64,000 nucleotides of DNA, from contig NZ_JALJRA010000003.1 of the NCBI RefSeq assembly GCF_022968135.1, positions 186,001-250,000 of the forward strand, read 5' to 3'. The first letter of the stretch is position 1, and each line of letters opens with the position of its first letter. Under the pieces are notes generated by a model. It did no database searches. It had not been told where the DNA came from and saw only the letters and a list, made by a program, of their open reading frames with translations. Origin of the DNA: Pseudorhizobium tarimense. Its GTDB lineage: Bacteria > Pseudomonadota > Alphaproteobacteria > Rhizobiales > Rhizobiaceae. Of this stretch, positions 18,340 through 26,519 are shown in pieces. The translations under genes and the position numbers were made by a program.

Positions 18340-18344
18340 AGCCG

Positions 18345-18359
18345 CGATTTCGGAAATCG
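18345..18359. promoter_or_regulatory. Short perfect inverted repeat upstream of the RBBP9-like hydrolase
   Basis: CGATTTC-G-GAAATCG at 18345-18359 is a perfect inverted repeat with a one-base centre, six bases upstream of the chosen start codon. It could be an operator or an RNA element, but it could also be chance. Confidence 0.25.
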
Positions 18360-18576
18360 GGCTCGCGAAGTCAAGGAGAACGCGACAGGGACGGCATAAT
18401 TTGATAAACTTCAAGGAAGGTTGGTGAGGCCCTAGGACGCTGCCTTATCCCGGCCGTCGAGCCCCACCGCCTCAGCCAGATGACACCATGTGCCATGCGG
18501 CTTCGCCGCCGCTGCAATGCCGGCTCTGTTTCTTTTGCGTCGACTCGTTGCAGCCTGCCGATGAGGAGAGAGTGCA

Positions 18577-19380
18577 ATGGCAGGATTCCACGTCATGGCG
18601 GGAGGAGAAGGCGTTCTCGTCCGCCCCAATATTCGCAGGATCGAAATCTCGGATGTGTTCGAGGCCTTGCAGCTCGGTCTTTCCGACTTCAACCGGAAGC
18701 CGTCGCATTACGCCTTCCTGGGGCTGATCTATCCACTGGTCGGCGTGATCCTGGCGATCTGGAGCACCGGCGCGAACCTGTTGCCGCTTCTCTATCCCTT
18801 AGCGTCCGGCTTCGCGCTTCTCGGCCCCCTAGCAGCGCTCGGGCTTTACGAGGTCAGTCGCAGGCAGGAGCGGGGAGAGGATACGTCCTGGCGCCATGCG
18901 CTCAACGTTTTCCGGTCCCCGGCGCTGCCCTCGATCGTGGCGGCAGGCGCCCTTCTGTTTGCGCTCTTCATCGCCTGGCTGCTCACGGCCCAGGCCATCT
19001 ATGCCTATCACTTGGGTGAGACGGAGCCAGGCTCGATCTCGTCATTCCTGTCGGGCCTCCTCACCACGGAAGCGGGCGGGCAGGTCATCCTCTGGGGCAA
19101 CCTCGCCGGCTTCTTCTTCGCCGTCGTCGTGCTTGCCACCACGGTGGTTACCTTCCCGCTACTGCTCGATCGCGATGTCGGTGCAGCGGCCGCGGTGGAT
19201 GCCAGCATCCGCGCGACAATCGCCAATCCCATCCCAGTCGGGCTGTGGGGTGTGATCGTCGCCGCGCTGCTCTTCGTCGGCAGTATTCCGCTGTTCGCGG
19301 GTCTGGTTGTGGTCATGCCGATCCTCGGCCACGCCACCTGGCATCTCTACCGCAAGCTCATCCCGCCGCGGGTCGTATAG
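18577..19380 (+). CDS. DUF2189 integral membrane protein
   Basis: A 267-residue inner membrane protein with about six predicted helices. The N-terminal IRRIEISDVFEALQLGLSDF segment and the following helix pair fit the DUF2189 family. Function is unknown; family members are often annotated as related to cytochrome-oxidase-like subunits only by weak similarity, which I do not rely on. Two nearby ATGs exist (18577 and 18595); the first is shown. It is convergent with purB. Confidence 0.82.
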   Translation: MAGFHVMAGGEGVLVRPNIRRIEISDVFEALQLGLSDFNRKPSHYAFLGLIYPLVGVILAIWSTGANLLPLLYPLASGFALLGPLAALGLYEVSRRQERGEDTSWRHALNVFRSPALPSIVAAGALLFALFIAWLLTAQAIYAYHLGETEPGSISSFLSGLLTTEAGGQVILWGNLAGFFFAVVVLATTVVTFPLLLDRDVGAAAAVDASIRATIANPIPVGLWGVIVAALLFVGSIPLFAGLVVVMPILGHATWHLYRKLIPPRVV

Positions 19381-19390
19381 CGAGAATCGA

Positions 19391-19420
19391 AAGCGCCGTC
19401 GGATGTCCGGCGGCCCTTTG
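19391..19420. terminator. Bidirectional hairpin between DUF2189 and purB
   Basis: AAAG-C-GCCG at 19391-19398 can pair with CGGC-C-CTTT at 19411-19419 around a smaller CGGA/TCCG stem. The A-start and T-end allow termination in both directions between these convergent genes. Two internal mismatches reduce the certainty. Confidence 0.5.
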
Positions 19421-19439
19421 ATTGTCCTGCAGTCTCGCT

Positions 19440-20741
19440 TCAGCCGAAGACGCGCTTGAAGATCGTGTCGACGTGCTTGGTATGATAGGCAAGGTCAAAC
19501 TTCTCGCGGATGTCTTCCTCGGAGAGCGCTGTACGGACTTCTTCATCAGCCAGCAGTTCCTCAAGGAAATCCTTGCCCTGTTCCCAGACCTTCATCGCGT
19601 TGCGCTGGACAAGGCGATACGCATCTTCGCGTGAAACGCCGGCCTGGGTCAGCGCCAGAAGAACGCGCTGGCTGTGAACAAGGCCGCGGAACTTGTTCAT
19701 GTTGTTCATCATGTTTTCCGGGTAGACCAGCAGCTTGTCGACGACGCTGGTGAGGCGCGCGAGCGCGAAGTCGAGCGTCACGGTCGCATCCGGGCCGATC
19801 ATGCGTTCCACGGAGGAATGCGAGATGTCCCGCTCGTGCCACAGCGCCACATTCTCCATGGCCGGCATGGCGAAAGAGCGGACCATGCGCGCAAGCCCCG
19901 TCAGATTTTCGGTCAGCACCGGATTGCGCTTGTGCGGCATCGCCGAGGAGCCCTTCTGGCCGGGCGAGAAGTATTCCTCCGCTTCCAGCACTTCCGTCCG
20001 CTGTAGGTGACGGATTTCCGTCGCCAGGCGCTCGATCGATGAGGCGATGACGGCAAGCGTTGCGAAATACATGGCATGCCGGTCGCGCGGGATGACCTGC
20101 GTCGACACCGGCTCCGGCTTCAGGCCCATCGCTGCGGCGACATGCTCTTCGACGCGCGGATCGATATTCGCAAACGTGCCGACCGCTCCGGAAATGGCGC
20201 AGGTGGCAATTTCTTCGCGAGCGGCCATCAGGCGCGTCTTGTTGCGGTCGAACTCCGCATGGGCCTGGGCGAGCTTCACGCCGAAGGTCGTCGGCTCGGC
20301 ATGGATGCCATGGCTGCGGCCGATGGTAACCGTATCCTTGTGCTCAAAGGCGCGGCGCTTCAGGGCCTCAAGGAGTTTGTCCATATCGGCAAGCAGGAGG
20401 TCGGTTGCCCGTACGAGCTGCACGTTGAAGCAGGTATCGAGCACGTCCGACGAGGTCATGCCCTGGTGGATAAAGCGGCTGTCGGGACCGACGTATTCCG
20501 CCAGATGAGTGAGAAAGGCGATAACGTCATGCTTGGTGACGGCTTCGATCTCATCGATACGCTCGACGTTGAATTCTGCTGAGCCACCCTTTTCCCAGAT
20601 CGTCTCTGCAGCCGATTTCGGGATTACGCCGATGGCGGCAAGCGCATCGCAGGCATGCGCCTCTATCTCGAACCAGATTCGGTACTTGGTTTCCGGCGAC
20701 CAGATTGAAACCATCTCTGGCCGCGAATAACGGGGGATCAT
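19440..20741 (-). CDS. purB: Adenylosuccinate lyase
   Basis: PurB cleaves SAICAR and adenylosuccinate, releasing fumarate, in purine synthesis. The 433-residue product carries the fumarase/aspartase superfamily signature GSSAMPHKRNP, the GRSHGIHAEPTTFGVKLA block with the catalytic His, and the HQGMTSSDVLDT block. The ATG at 20741 (MIPRYSRPEMVSIW) matches the usual rhizobial N-terminus; an earlier ATG at 20765 is less likely. It is separate from the purCSQL group but on the same strand. Confidence 0.97.
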   Translation of the reverse strand: MIPRYSRPEMVSIWSPETKYRIWFEIEAHACDALAAIGVIPKSAAETIWEKGGSAEFNVERIDEIEAVTKHDVIAFLTHLAEYVGPDSRFIHQGMTSSDVLDTCFNVQLVRATDLLLADMDKLLEALKRRAFEHKDTVTIGRSHGIHAEPTTFGVKLAQAHAEFDRNKTRLMAAREEIATCAISGAVGTFANIDPRVEEHVAAAMGLKPEPVSTQVIPRDRHAMYFATLAVIASSIERLATEIRHLQRTEVLEAEEYFSPGQKGSSAMPHKRNPVLTENLTGLARMVRSFAMPAMENVALWHERDISHSSVERMIGPDATVTLDFALARLTSVVDKLLVYPENMMNNMNKFRGLVHSQRVLLALTQAGVSREDAYRLVQRNAMKVWEQGKDFLEELLADEEVRTALSEEDIREKFDLAYHTKHVDTIFKRVFG

Positions 20742-20802
20742 GGGCGGAGCCTTCCATCGATACAAGGAGTTGGGGCCGCTTTAACAAGAAGCGGCAAAAA
20801 GC

Positions 20803-21489
20803 TCAATCACGGCTGCCTGCGGATCGGGTCGCAGCATCGCGAAGCCCGTCGATGCGCCCGCGATAGCTCTCGACGCTGTTGCCCTGGAAGATGGCGGAGC
20901 CCGCGACGAACACGTTGGCACCCGCCGCGGTGGCCGCGCCGATCGTCTCGGGCGTGATGCCGCCGTCGACCTCAAGCTCGATCGGCCGCGGGCCGATCAT
21001 GGCCTTGGCGGTCCCGATCTTCTCGACCATGGCCGGGATGAACTTCTGACCGCCAAAGCCGGGGTTGACGCTCATGATCAGGATCAGGTCGATGTCGTCG
21101 AGGACATTCTCGATCACGGATAGCGGTGTTGCGGGATTGAGGGTGACACCCACCTTTTTGCCGAGGGTGCGGATCGTCTGCAGCGAGCGATGCAGATGCG
21201 GTCCCGATTCCGCATGCACGGTGATCCCGTCGCAGCCGGCCTTAGCGAAGGCTTCGAGATAGGGATCGGCCGGCGTGATCATCAGATGACAATCGAAGAA
21301 GGCGGAGGTGTGCGGACGCAACGCCTTGATGACGTCCGGACCATAGGAGATGTTGGGAACGAAATGGCCATCCATGACGTCGAGGTGGATCCAGTCCGCA
21401 CCGGCCTCCGTCACGTCTTTCGCCTCCTGCCCGAGCTTGGCAAAATCGGCGGCAAGGATGGAGGGGGCAATACGGATGGGCAGCGTCAT
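20803..21489 (-). CDS. rpe: Ribulose-phosphate 3-epimerase
   Basis: A 228-residue TIM-barrel enzyme that interconverts ribulose 5-phosphate and xylulose 5-phosphate. It shows [16 protein letters not shown] at the N-terminus, the metal-binding [14 protein letters not shown] block, [13 protein letters not shown] and [10 protein letters not shown], which supply the metal ligands and phosphate site. Full family length. It lies upstream of purB and may be co-transcribed (61-base gap). Confidence 0.96.
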   Translation of the reverse strand: MTLPIRIAPSILAADFAKLGQEAKDVTEAGADWIHLDVMDGHFVPNISYGPDVIKALRPHTSAFFDCHLMITPADPYLEAFAKAGCDGITVHAESGPHLHRSLQTIRTLGKKVGVTLNPATPLSVIENVLDDIDLILIMSVNPGFGGQKFIPAMVEKIGTAKAMIGPRPIELEVDGGITPETIGAATAAGANVFVAGSAIFQGNSVESYRGRIDGLRDAATRSAGSRD

Positions 21490-21545
21490 GATGGTTCTTC
21501 TCCGGCGTTATCGGCGCCTGTAGCACCCTGAGGCCACCGGAACAA

Positions 21546-22622
21546 TCAGTCCGTCGGAACTTCCACCGGGACAAAGCGCCCGTCCCGCCACTCCTGCAGC
21601 CTCAGCGGGTTCTGCGCCAGCTCGTGGTCGTCACCGAAGGAGAGAGGACCGATGACCGTTTCGAAAGTCATCGATTGCAGCTCCTCCGACAACGGCTGCG
21701 ACGCACTGGCGGCGGCCGCCTGACTTACCACCTGAACCGCGGCATAGGCCGGAATGGTGTAGCCCTCCGGCTCCACGTTGTTCGAACGGAACTGGGCCGC
21801 GGCTGCCGAGGCCGACGGAAGGTCGGCATAATCAGGGATGGCGACGGCCATCACGCCCTCCTGAAGCGGGACCGGCCGATCGGCGGCGCGCAAGGTATCG
21901 CCACCCATGATCAGGAGCGGGACGTTTTCACTGGCAGCGTCACGGGCGATGACCGACACGTCGTTGCGGTCTCCGCCGACGAAGACGCGCGTCGCCGCGC
22001 CGGCCTTGGCCAGGCGACGAACAAGCGCCAGCTGCTGTTCCTGGCCCGGCCTGTAAGTGTCGACGAACACCGGTGTCAGCCCGTTCTCCTCGATTTGGCG
22101 GCGAACGGCGCTGAGCAATTCGCGCCCGTAGATGGTCCCGTCCTCGATGAGGGCAACCGGCTCTGCCTTCCATCGCTGCAGGATGACTTCGCTGATCCGC
22201 TCTGCCTCGTCGCCCTCGTTCGGCGCCAGGCGGAAAAGGGGCCAATCTTCCCGCAGCGCGTCTTCCATCAGAATTTCGGAGCGAACCGAGAGGGTGATGG
22301 CGGGAATGGCGGCCGTCGAAAGTTGTGGGAGGGCTATGGACAACGTCTCGCTGCAGAGGAAGCCAATGGCGGCAACCGCCTGCGCTTCGATCAGCTGATC
22401 GGCGGCCGAGGGGCTTGCTTGGTCATCGCAGACTTCGTTGATCTCGACCAGCGTATCGCCGGTCTCTTCAGCCGCAGCGCGGGCGCCGGCGAGAACCTGC
22501 GCGCCGAGAAGTGCATAGGATCCGGAAGTCGGGGCGACGACGCCGATGGTTGCCGACGTCGCGGGACCGGCGGCCAGACCGGAGAGGGCAAGCATCGTTG
22601 CAAGGAGCCAGGGTCGCATCAT
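21546..22622 (-). CDS. Periplasmic substrate-binding protein, LivJ/LivK-like (type I fold)
   Basis: A 358-residue exported protein. The signal peptide MMRPWLLATMLALSGLAAG ends near residue 22 (ATSA), and the mature protein begins TIGVVAPTSGSYALLGAQVLAG, the usual start of branched-chain amino acid type binding proteins. A pair of cysteines (CDDQ and FLCSE) may form a disulfide. No ABC ATPase or permease is next to it, so it is an orphan whose ligand cannot be predicted; a role as a sensor partner is possible. The start at 22622 is chosen at the signal peptide; an ATG at 22652 gives a longer charged N-terminus. Confidence 0.85.
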   Translation of the reverse strand: MMRPWLLATMLALSGLAAGPATSATIGVVAPTSGSYALLGAQVLAGARAAAEETGDTLVEINEVCDDQASPSAADQLIEAQAVAAIGFLCSETLSIALPQLSTAAIPAITLSVRSEILMEDALREDWPLFRLAPNEGDEAERISEVILQRWKAEPVALIEDGTIYGRELLSAVRRQIEENGLTPVFVDTYRPGQEQQLALVRRLAKAGAATRVFVGGDRNDVSVIARDAASENVPLLIMGGDTLRAADRPVPLQEGVMAVAIPDYADLPSASAAAAQFRSNNVEPEGYTIPAYAAVQVVSQAAAASASQPLSEELQSMTFETVIGPLSFGDDHELAQNPLRLQEWRDGRFVPVEVPTD

Positions 22623-22786
22623 CTTTTCCGCCTTTGTGCCGTGTGTCCACATTTAGCCTGCTCACCGCGGGCGTCAAAGAGAATCGGCCCCGTTCTCACC
22701 GATCCGAAAACGGCTGCGGGGCGTAGACAAGCCAAGCCGGCCTCTCCATATGCCGAGGTGAGGCAAGAAACCGGCGTCCCACGGAG

Positions 22787-23287
22787 ATGCATTTGACGCA
22801 AGAGCAGCAGGTCGACCCCGTCGCATATCGCAACGGGATGGCGCGTTACGCAGGTCACGTGCAGGTGGTGACAACGGAGCATGAGGGGTTCAGACGAGGG
22901 TTGACCGTGACGGCTGCCTGCTCGGTCTCCGACGACCCGCCGAGCCTGCTCGTCTGCCTGAACCGCAGTAACCCGAACAACGAGATCTTCCTGAAGAGCG
23001 GCTGCTTTGCCTTGAATTCGCTGGCCGCCGGACACCAGTCACTGGCAGGTGACTTTGCCGGTTTCGGAGAGGTTACGGGCGCGGAGCGCTTTTCCCGTGC
23101 CTCCTGGACAACCTTGTCCACCGGCGCACCGGTCCTCTCGGATGCTCTGATCTCGTTCGACTGCCGGATTACGGACATCAAGCCCGTCTCGACCCACTTC
23201 GTGGTGTTCGGTGAGGTGGTTGGGCTCCACTTCGGACCACAGAGCGAAGCGCTCATCTATCTGGACCGAAAGTTCCGCGCGCTCTAG
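22787..23287 (+). CDS. Flavin reductase-like domain protein
   Basis: A 166-residue protein of the FMN-binding split-barrel flavin reductase family, as found in the small components of two-component flavin monooxygenases. Family features are the YRNGMARYAGHVQVVTTEHEG start, RGLTVTAACSVSDDPPSLLVCLN, the CFALNSLAAGHQSLAGDFAG segment and the C-terminal strand ending YLDRKFRAL. No monooxygenase partner is visible nearby; it directly precedes the MoxR gene (19-base gap) and may be co-transcribed with the cox-type maturation genes. It would reduce FMN or FAD with NAD(P)H. Confidence 0.88.
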   Translation: MHLTQEQQVDPVAYRNGMARYAGHVQVVTTEHEGFRRGLTVTAACSVSDDPPSLLVCLNRSNPNNEIFLKSGCFALNSLAAGHQSLAGDFAGFGEVTGAERFSRASWTTLSTGAPVLSDALISFDCRITDIKPVSTHFVVFGEVVGLHFGPQSEALIYLDRKFRAL

Positions 23288-23306
23288 AGTGGCCACAGGA
23301 GGCGCC

Positions 23307-24236
23307 ATGACGGATGACAGCGCAACAGCGGTCCCCTCGTCGATCGACGAAACCGCCGCTCTTCTGGAGCGCGAGGACTATCTTGCCGATCGGCGGCTGG
23401 CGACGGTGGTGTTCCTCGCCTTGAAGATGAAACGGCCGCTGTTTCTCGAGGGGGAAGCCGGCGTCGGCAAAACGGAAGTGGCCAAGACGCTGGCGAAGGC
23501 CTTGAACCGGCCTCTGATCCGGCTGCAGTGTTACGAGGGCCTCGATGTCTCCTCCGCCGTCTACGAGTGGAACTATCCCGCGCAGATGCTGGAGATCCGG
23601 CTGCTGGAAGCGAGCGGCGTGCGTGACCGGGAGCGGCTGGAGACGGATATTTTCGCGGAAAGACACCTGATCCGTCGCCCGGTACTGCAGGCGCTCGGCC
23701 AGGCGGGGATGGCTGCTCCGGTCTTCCTCATCGACGAACTCGACCGCACCGATGAAGCCTTCGAAGCCTTCCTGCTTGAGGTTCTCTCAGACTTCCAGGT
23801 GACGATCCCCGAACTGGGGACCATAAAGGCTGCCGAACCGCCGATCGTCATCATCACCACGAACCGGACGCGCGAGATCCATGATGCGCTGAAACGGCGC
23901 TGTCTCTACCACTGGGTGGATTATCCAGACGCCGAGCAGGAACTGGACATCGTCCGCCGCAAGGTGCCAGGATGCAGCGAACGGCTTGCGGCGCAGGTGG
24001 TTTCCTATGTCCAGAAGCTGCGTGGCCTCGACCTCTTCAAGAACCCGGGTGTGGCCGAAACGATCGACTGGGCGACCGCTTTGACGGAGCTGGATCGGAT
24101 CGCGCTGGACCCCGAGACGATCGCGGATACGCTATGCACCCTGCTCAAGTACCAGGACGACATCGCGCGCGTTCAGGGCGGCGAGGGAGAGCGACTGCTT
24201 TCCGAGGTGAAGGCGGAACTGCTGGCCGCGGGATAG
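23307..24236 (+). CDS. MoxR-family AAA+ ATPase (CoxD-like)
   Basis: A 309-residue AAA+ ATPase with Walker A GEAGVGKTEVAK and Walker B VFLIDELDRTDEAFEAFLLE. MoxR ATPases act as chaperones for metal-enzyme maturation, and the CoxD branch inserts sulfur and copper into the CO dehydrogenase active site in Oligotropha. The next gene encodes a VWA partner (4-base gap), as in coxD-coxE. The ATG at 23307 has AGGAGG five bases upstream, which decides the start; a longer reading runs into the flavin reductase gene. Confidence 0.92.
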   Translation: MTDDSATAVPSSIDETAALLEREDYLADRRLATVVFLALKMKRPLFLEGEAGVGKTEVAKTLAKALNRPLIRLQCYEGLDVSSAVYEWNYPAQMLEIRLLEASGVRDRERLETDIFAERHLIRRPVLQALGQAGMAAPVFLIDELDRTDEAFEAFLLEVLSDFQVTIPELGTIKAAEPPIVIITTNRTREIHDALKRRCLYHWVDYPDAEQELDIVRRKVPGCSERLAAQVVSYVQKLRGLDLFKNPGVAETIDWATALTELDRIALDPETIADTLCTLLKYQDDIARVQGGEGERLLSEVKAELLAAG

Positions 24237-24239
24237 GCG

Positions 24240-25499
24240 ATGCAGCAAGCTGATCAAAAGGAAGAAAGCGAAATCCCGTCGTCACTGAACGTGGATGGGC
24301 GGCTAGCTGATAACCTCGTGCACTTCTCCCGGGTGCTTCGCCGCGCCGGCATCCGGACCGGTCCCGGCGCCAGTGCCGATGCCATCAATGCAATCGAGGC
24401 GATCGGCATCGGATCGCGTGCCGAGTTCCATGCCGCCCTCTCGGCGGTTTTCCTGCAGCGGCACGAGGACCAGCCAGTCTTCGACGAAGCTTTCGACCTT
24501 TTTTGGCGCTCTTGCGACCTGGTCGGCAAGATGATCGCGCTGACGTCGCCCAAGGCTGCCGACCACCGCAAGCCCGAGAAGCCGCGGGCGGGCCACAACA
24601 GGGTTTCAGAGGCTTTGACGGCGGACCGGCAGCCTCCGGAACGGAAGCAGGAGCCGCCGACTGTGGATGTGGACGCGACGCTCACGGCATCGCAGCGGGA
24701 GCTGGTCAAGCGCCTGGACTTCGCCCAGATGAGTGCGGCGGAGCTTGCGCTTGCTCGGCGGGAGATCGCGCGCCTCGCGCTGCCGCTCGATCGAACGCTC
24801 ACGCGGCGCTGGCAGCCTGCCGCTGCTTGCGGCCGCATCGATCCGCGGGCAACGATGCGCGAAGCGATGCGCAGTGGCGGCGATCTGATGCTGCCGCATT
24901 TTCGCAAGCGGCGCCACGCACCGCCGCCCTTAGTGGTGCTCGCCGATATCTCGGGTTCGATGAGCCAGTATTCGCGCGTCTTCCTTCACTTCCTCCATGC
25001 ACTGACCGAGAAACGGACACGGGTGCAGACCTTCCTGTTCGGGACACGACTGACGAACGTGACGCGGCAGATGCGGCGGCGCGATCCAGACGAGGCCATC
25101 GCTGCCTGTTCCGATGCCGTCGCCGATTGGTCGGGGGGCACACGGATCGGTGCCGCGCTGGCGGACTTCAACCGCCTCTGGGGGCGGCGCGTCCTTGGGC
25201 AGGGAGCGATCGTCCTGCTGATCACGGACGGTCTGGAGCGGGAAGGGGTGGAGGAACTGGAAAAGCAGATGGATCGCCTGCACCGGTCGTGCCGTCGCCT
25301 GGTCTGGCTCAATCCTCTTCTGCGATTCGAGGGATTTGAGCCGCGTGCCCGAGGTGTGCGGGCTATGCTGCCGCATGTCGACGAACTTCGTTCGGTCCAC
25401 AATCTGCAATCGGTGGCGGACCTTGCTTCGGCGCTCTCCGATCATACATCTTCGCAAGGCGATCCTCGCCGCTTTCTTTCAAGGAGTTCGGCCGCATGA
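24240..25499 (+). CDS. VWA-domain protein (CoxE-like)
   Basis: A 419-residue protein of the CoxE family. The C-terminal half has a von Willebrand A domain whose metal-ion site begins VVLADISGSMSQYSRVF (DxSxS). The N-terminal half resembles the conserved CoxE region. Such proteins pair with MoxR ATPases, and the upstream MoxR gene fits. It probably works in the cytoplasm on a molybdenum hydroxylase of the CO-dehydrogenase type or a related target, though no structural gene for such an enzyme is in the window. Its stop overlaps the next start (25496) by four bases. Confidence 0.9.
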   Translation: MQQADQKEESEIPSSLNVDGRLADNLVHFSRVLRRAGIRTGPGASADAINAIEAIGIGSRAEFHAALSAVFLQRHEDQPVFDEAFDLFWRSCDLVGKMIALTSPKAADHRKPEKPRAGHNRVSEALTADRQPPERKQEPPTVDVDATLTASQRELVKRLDFAQMSAAELALARREIARLALPLDRTLTRRWQPAAACGRIDPRATMREAMRSGGDLMLPHFRKRRHAPPPLVVLADISGSMSQYSRVFLHFLHALTEKRTRVQTFLFGTRLTNVTRQMRRRDPDEAIAACSDAVADWSGGTRIGAALADFNRLWGRRVLGQGAIVLLITDGLEREGVEELEKQMDRLHRSCRRLVWLNPLLRFEGFEPRARGVRAMLPHVDELRSVHNLQSVADLASALSDHTSSQGDPRRFLSRSSAA

Positions 25500-25822
25500 G
25501 CGATCTCGATCCGCTGGACCCTCTGCTGATCGCCGAAGACTGGCGCTCCCATGGACGCTTTGTCGCGATCGCAACGGTCATAGACACCTGGGGCTCGGCG
25601 CCGCGTGCTGCGGGCTCCCATCTCGTGATCGACCACGACGGAAACTTCGAAGGATCAGTTTCCGGAGGATGCGTCGAAGGCGCGGTGATCGCCGAGGCAC
25701 AGGACGTGATTGCCACCGGTCACCCCAAGATGCTGGAGTTCGGCGTCGCCGACGAGACCGCCTGGCGCGTGGGGCTCTCCTGTGGCGGGACGATTCGTGT
25801 CTATGTCGAGAGACTCGGCTGA
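25496..25822 (+). CDS. XdhC/CoxI N-terminal domain protein
   Basis: A 108-residue protein matching only the first domain of XdhC: WGSAPRAAGSHLVIDHDG, then GSVSGGCVEGAVIAEA and LSCGGTIRVYVERLG. XdhC binds molybdenum cofactor and helps to insert the sulfurated form into xanthine dehydrogenase type enzymes. The conserved Cys in SGGCVEG and SCGGT are present. The second half of the family, the Rossmann-like domain, is encoded by the next gene, which overlaps by one base, so the two may work as a split XdhC. Confidence 0.88.
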   Translation: MSDLDPLDPLLIAEDWRSHGRFVAIATVIDTWGSAPRAAGSHLVIDHDGNFEGSVSGGCVEGAVIAEAQDVIATGHPKMLEFGVADETAWRVGLSCGGTIRVYVERLG

Positions 25823-26517
25823 TGGACCTCACGTCGCTGCGCGCTCTGAACATCGCGCGGAAGGGTCGGCACGCCGCCGTCGTCGTCACGGATCTCGATG
25901 CCGGGGGCGAACGCGTCATCCTGGAAGGGGAGACGGTGGCCGGAAATCTCGGCGATCACGTTGCTGAAGCTTTCCGCTCCGGCAAGGCGGCTGCCGTCGA
26001 TGTCGCGGGACGCCATCTTTTCCTCAACGTCTACCTTCCGCCACCGCGGATCGTCGTCATCGGCGCGGTTCACATTAGCCAGGCGCTTGCGCGCATGGCA
26101 CCGCTGGTGGGCTACGACCTCACCATCGTCGATCCTCGAACAGCCTTCGCCACGCCCGAACGATTCGCCGATGTGGATCTCGTTGCCGATTGGCCGGAGG
26201 ATGTGCTCGGGCGGCGACCGCTCGACGCCTACACCGCGCTGGTAGCCGTCACGCACGACCCGAAGATCGACGACTTCCCGCTGATGGATGCGCTGCGCAG
26301 GAACTGCTTCTATGTGGGCGCGCTCGGCAGCCGCAAGACTCACGCCAAACGCGTTGAACGGCTGTGCGGGCAGGGCCTGGACGAATCAGCGACCGCACGC
26401 ATCGCAGCACCTATCGGTCTCGACATCGGAGCGGCGACGCCGCAGGAGATCGCGGTTGCGATCCTCGCCCAGATCGTGCAGGCTTTCCGCCGGCGCGACA
26501 CTGTCACCACGGCGTGA
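25822..26517 (+). CDS. XdhC-family protein with Rossmann-like domain
   Basis: A 231-residue protein. The C-terminal two-thirds is the XdhC Rossmann domain (RIVVIGAVHISQALARMA, a GxxH-type nucleotide-binding strand, then YDLTIVDPRTAFATPERF and the GALGSRKTHAKR block). The first 70 residues resemble part of the N-terminal domain. It begins at the ATG at 25822 within the stop of the previous gene (TGATG), so translation is coupled. It probably forms a complex with the previous protein for molybdenum cofactor delivery. Confidence 0.88.
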   Translation: MDLTSLRALNIARKGRHAAVVVTDLDAGGERVILEGETVAGNLGDHVAEAFRSGKAAAVDVAGRHLFLNVYLPPPRIVVIGAVHISQALARMAPLVGYDLTIVDPRTAFATPERFADVDLVADWPEDVLGRRPLDAYTALVAVTHDPKIDDFPLMDALRRNCFYVGALGSRKTHAKRVERLCGQGLDESATARIAAPIGLDIGAATPQEIAVAILAQIVQAFRRRDTVTTA

Positions 26518-26519
26518 CA

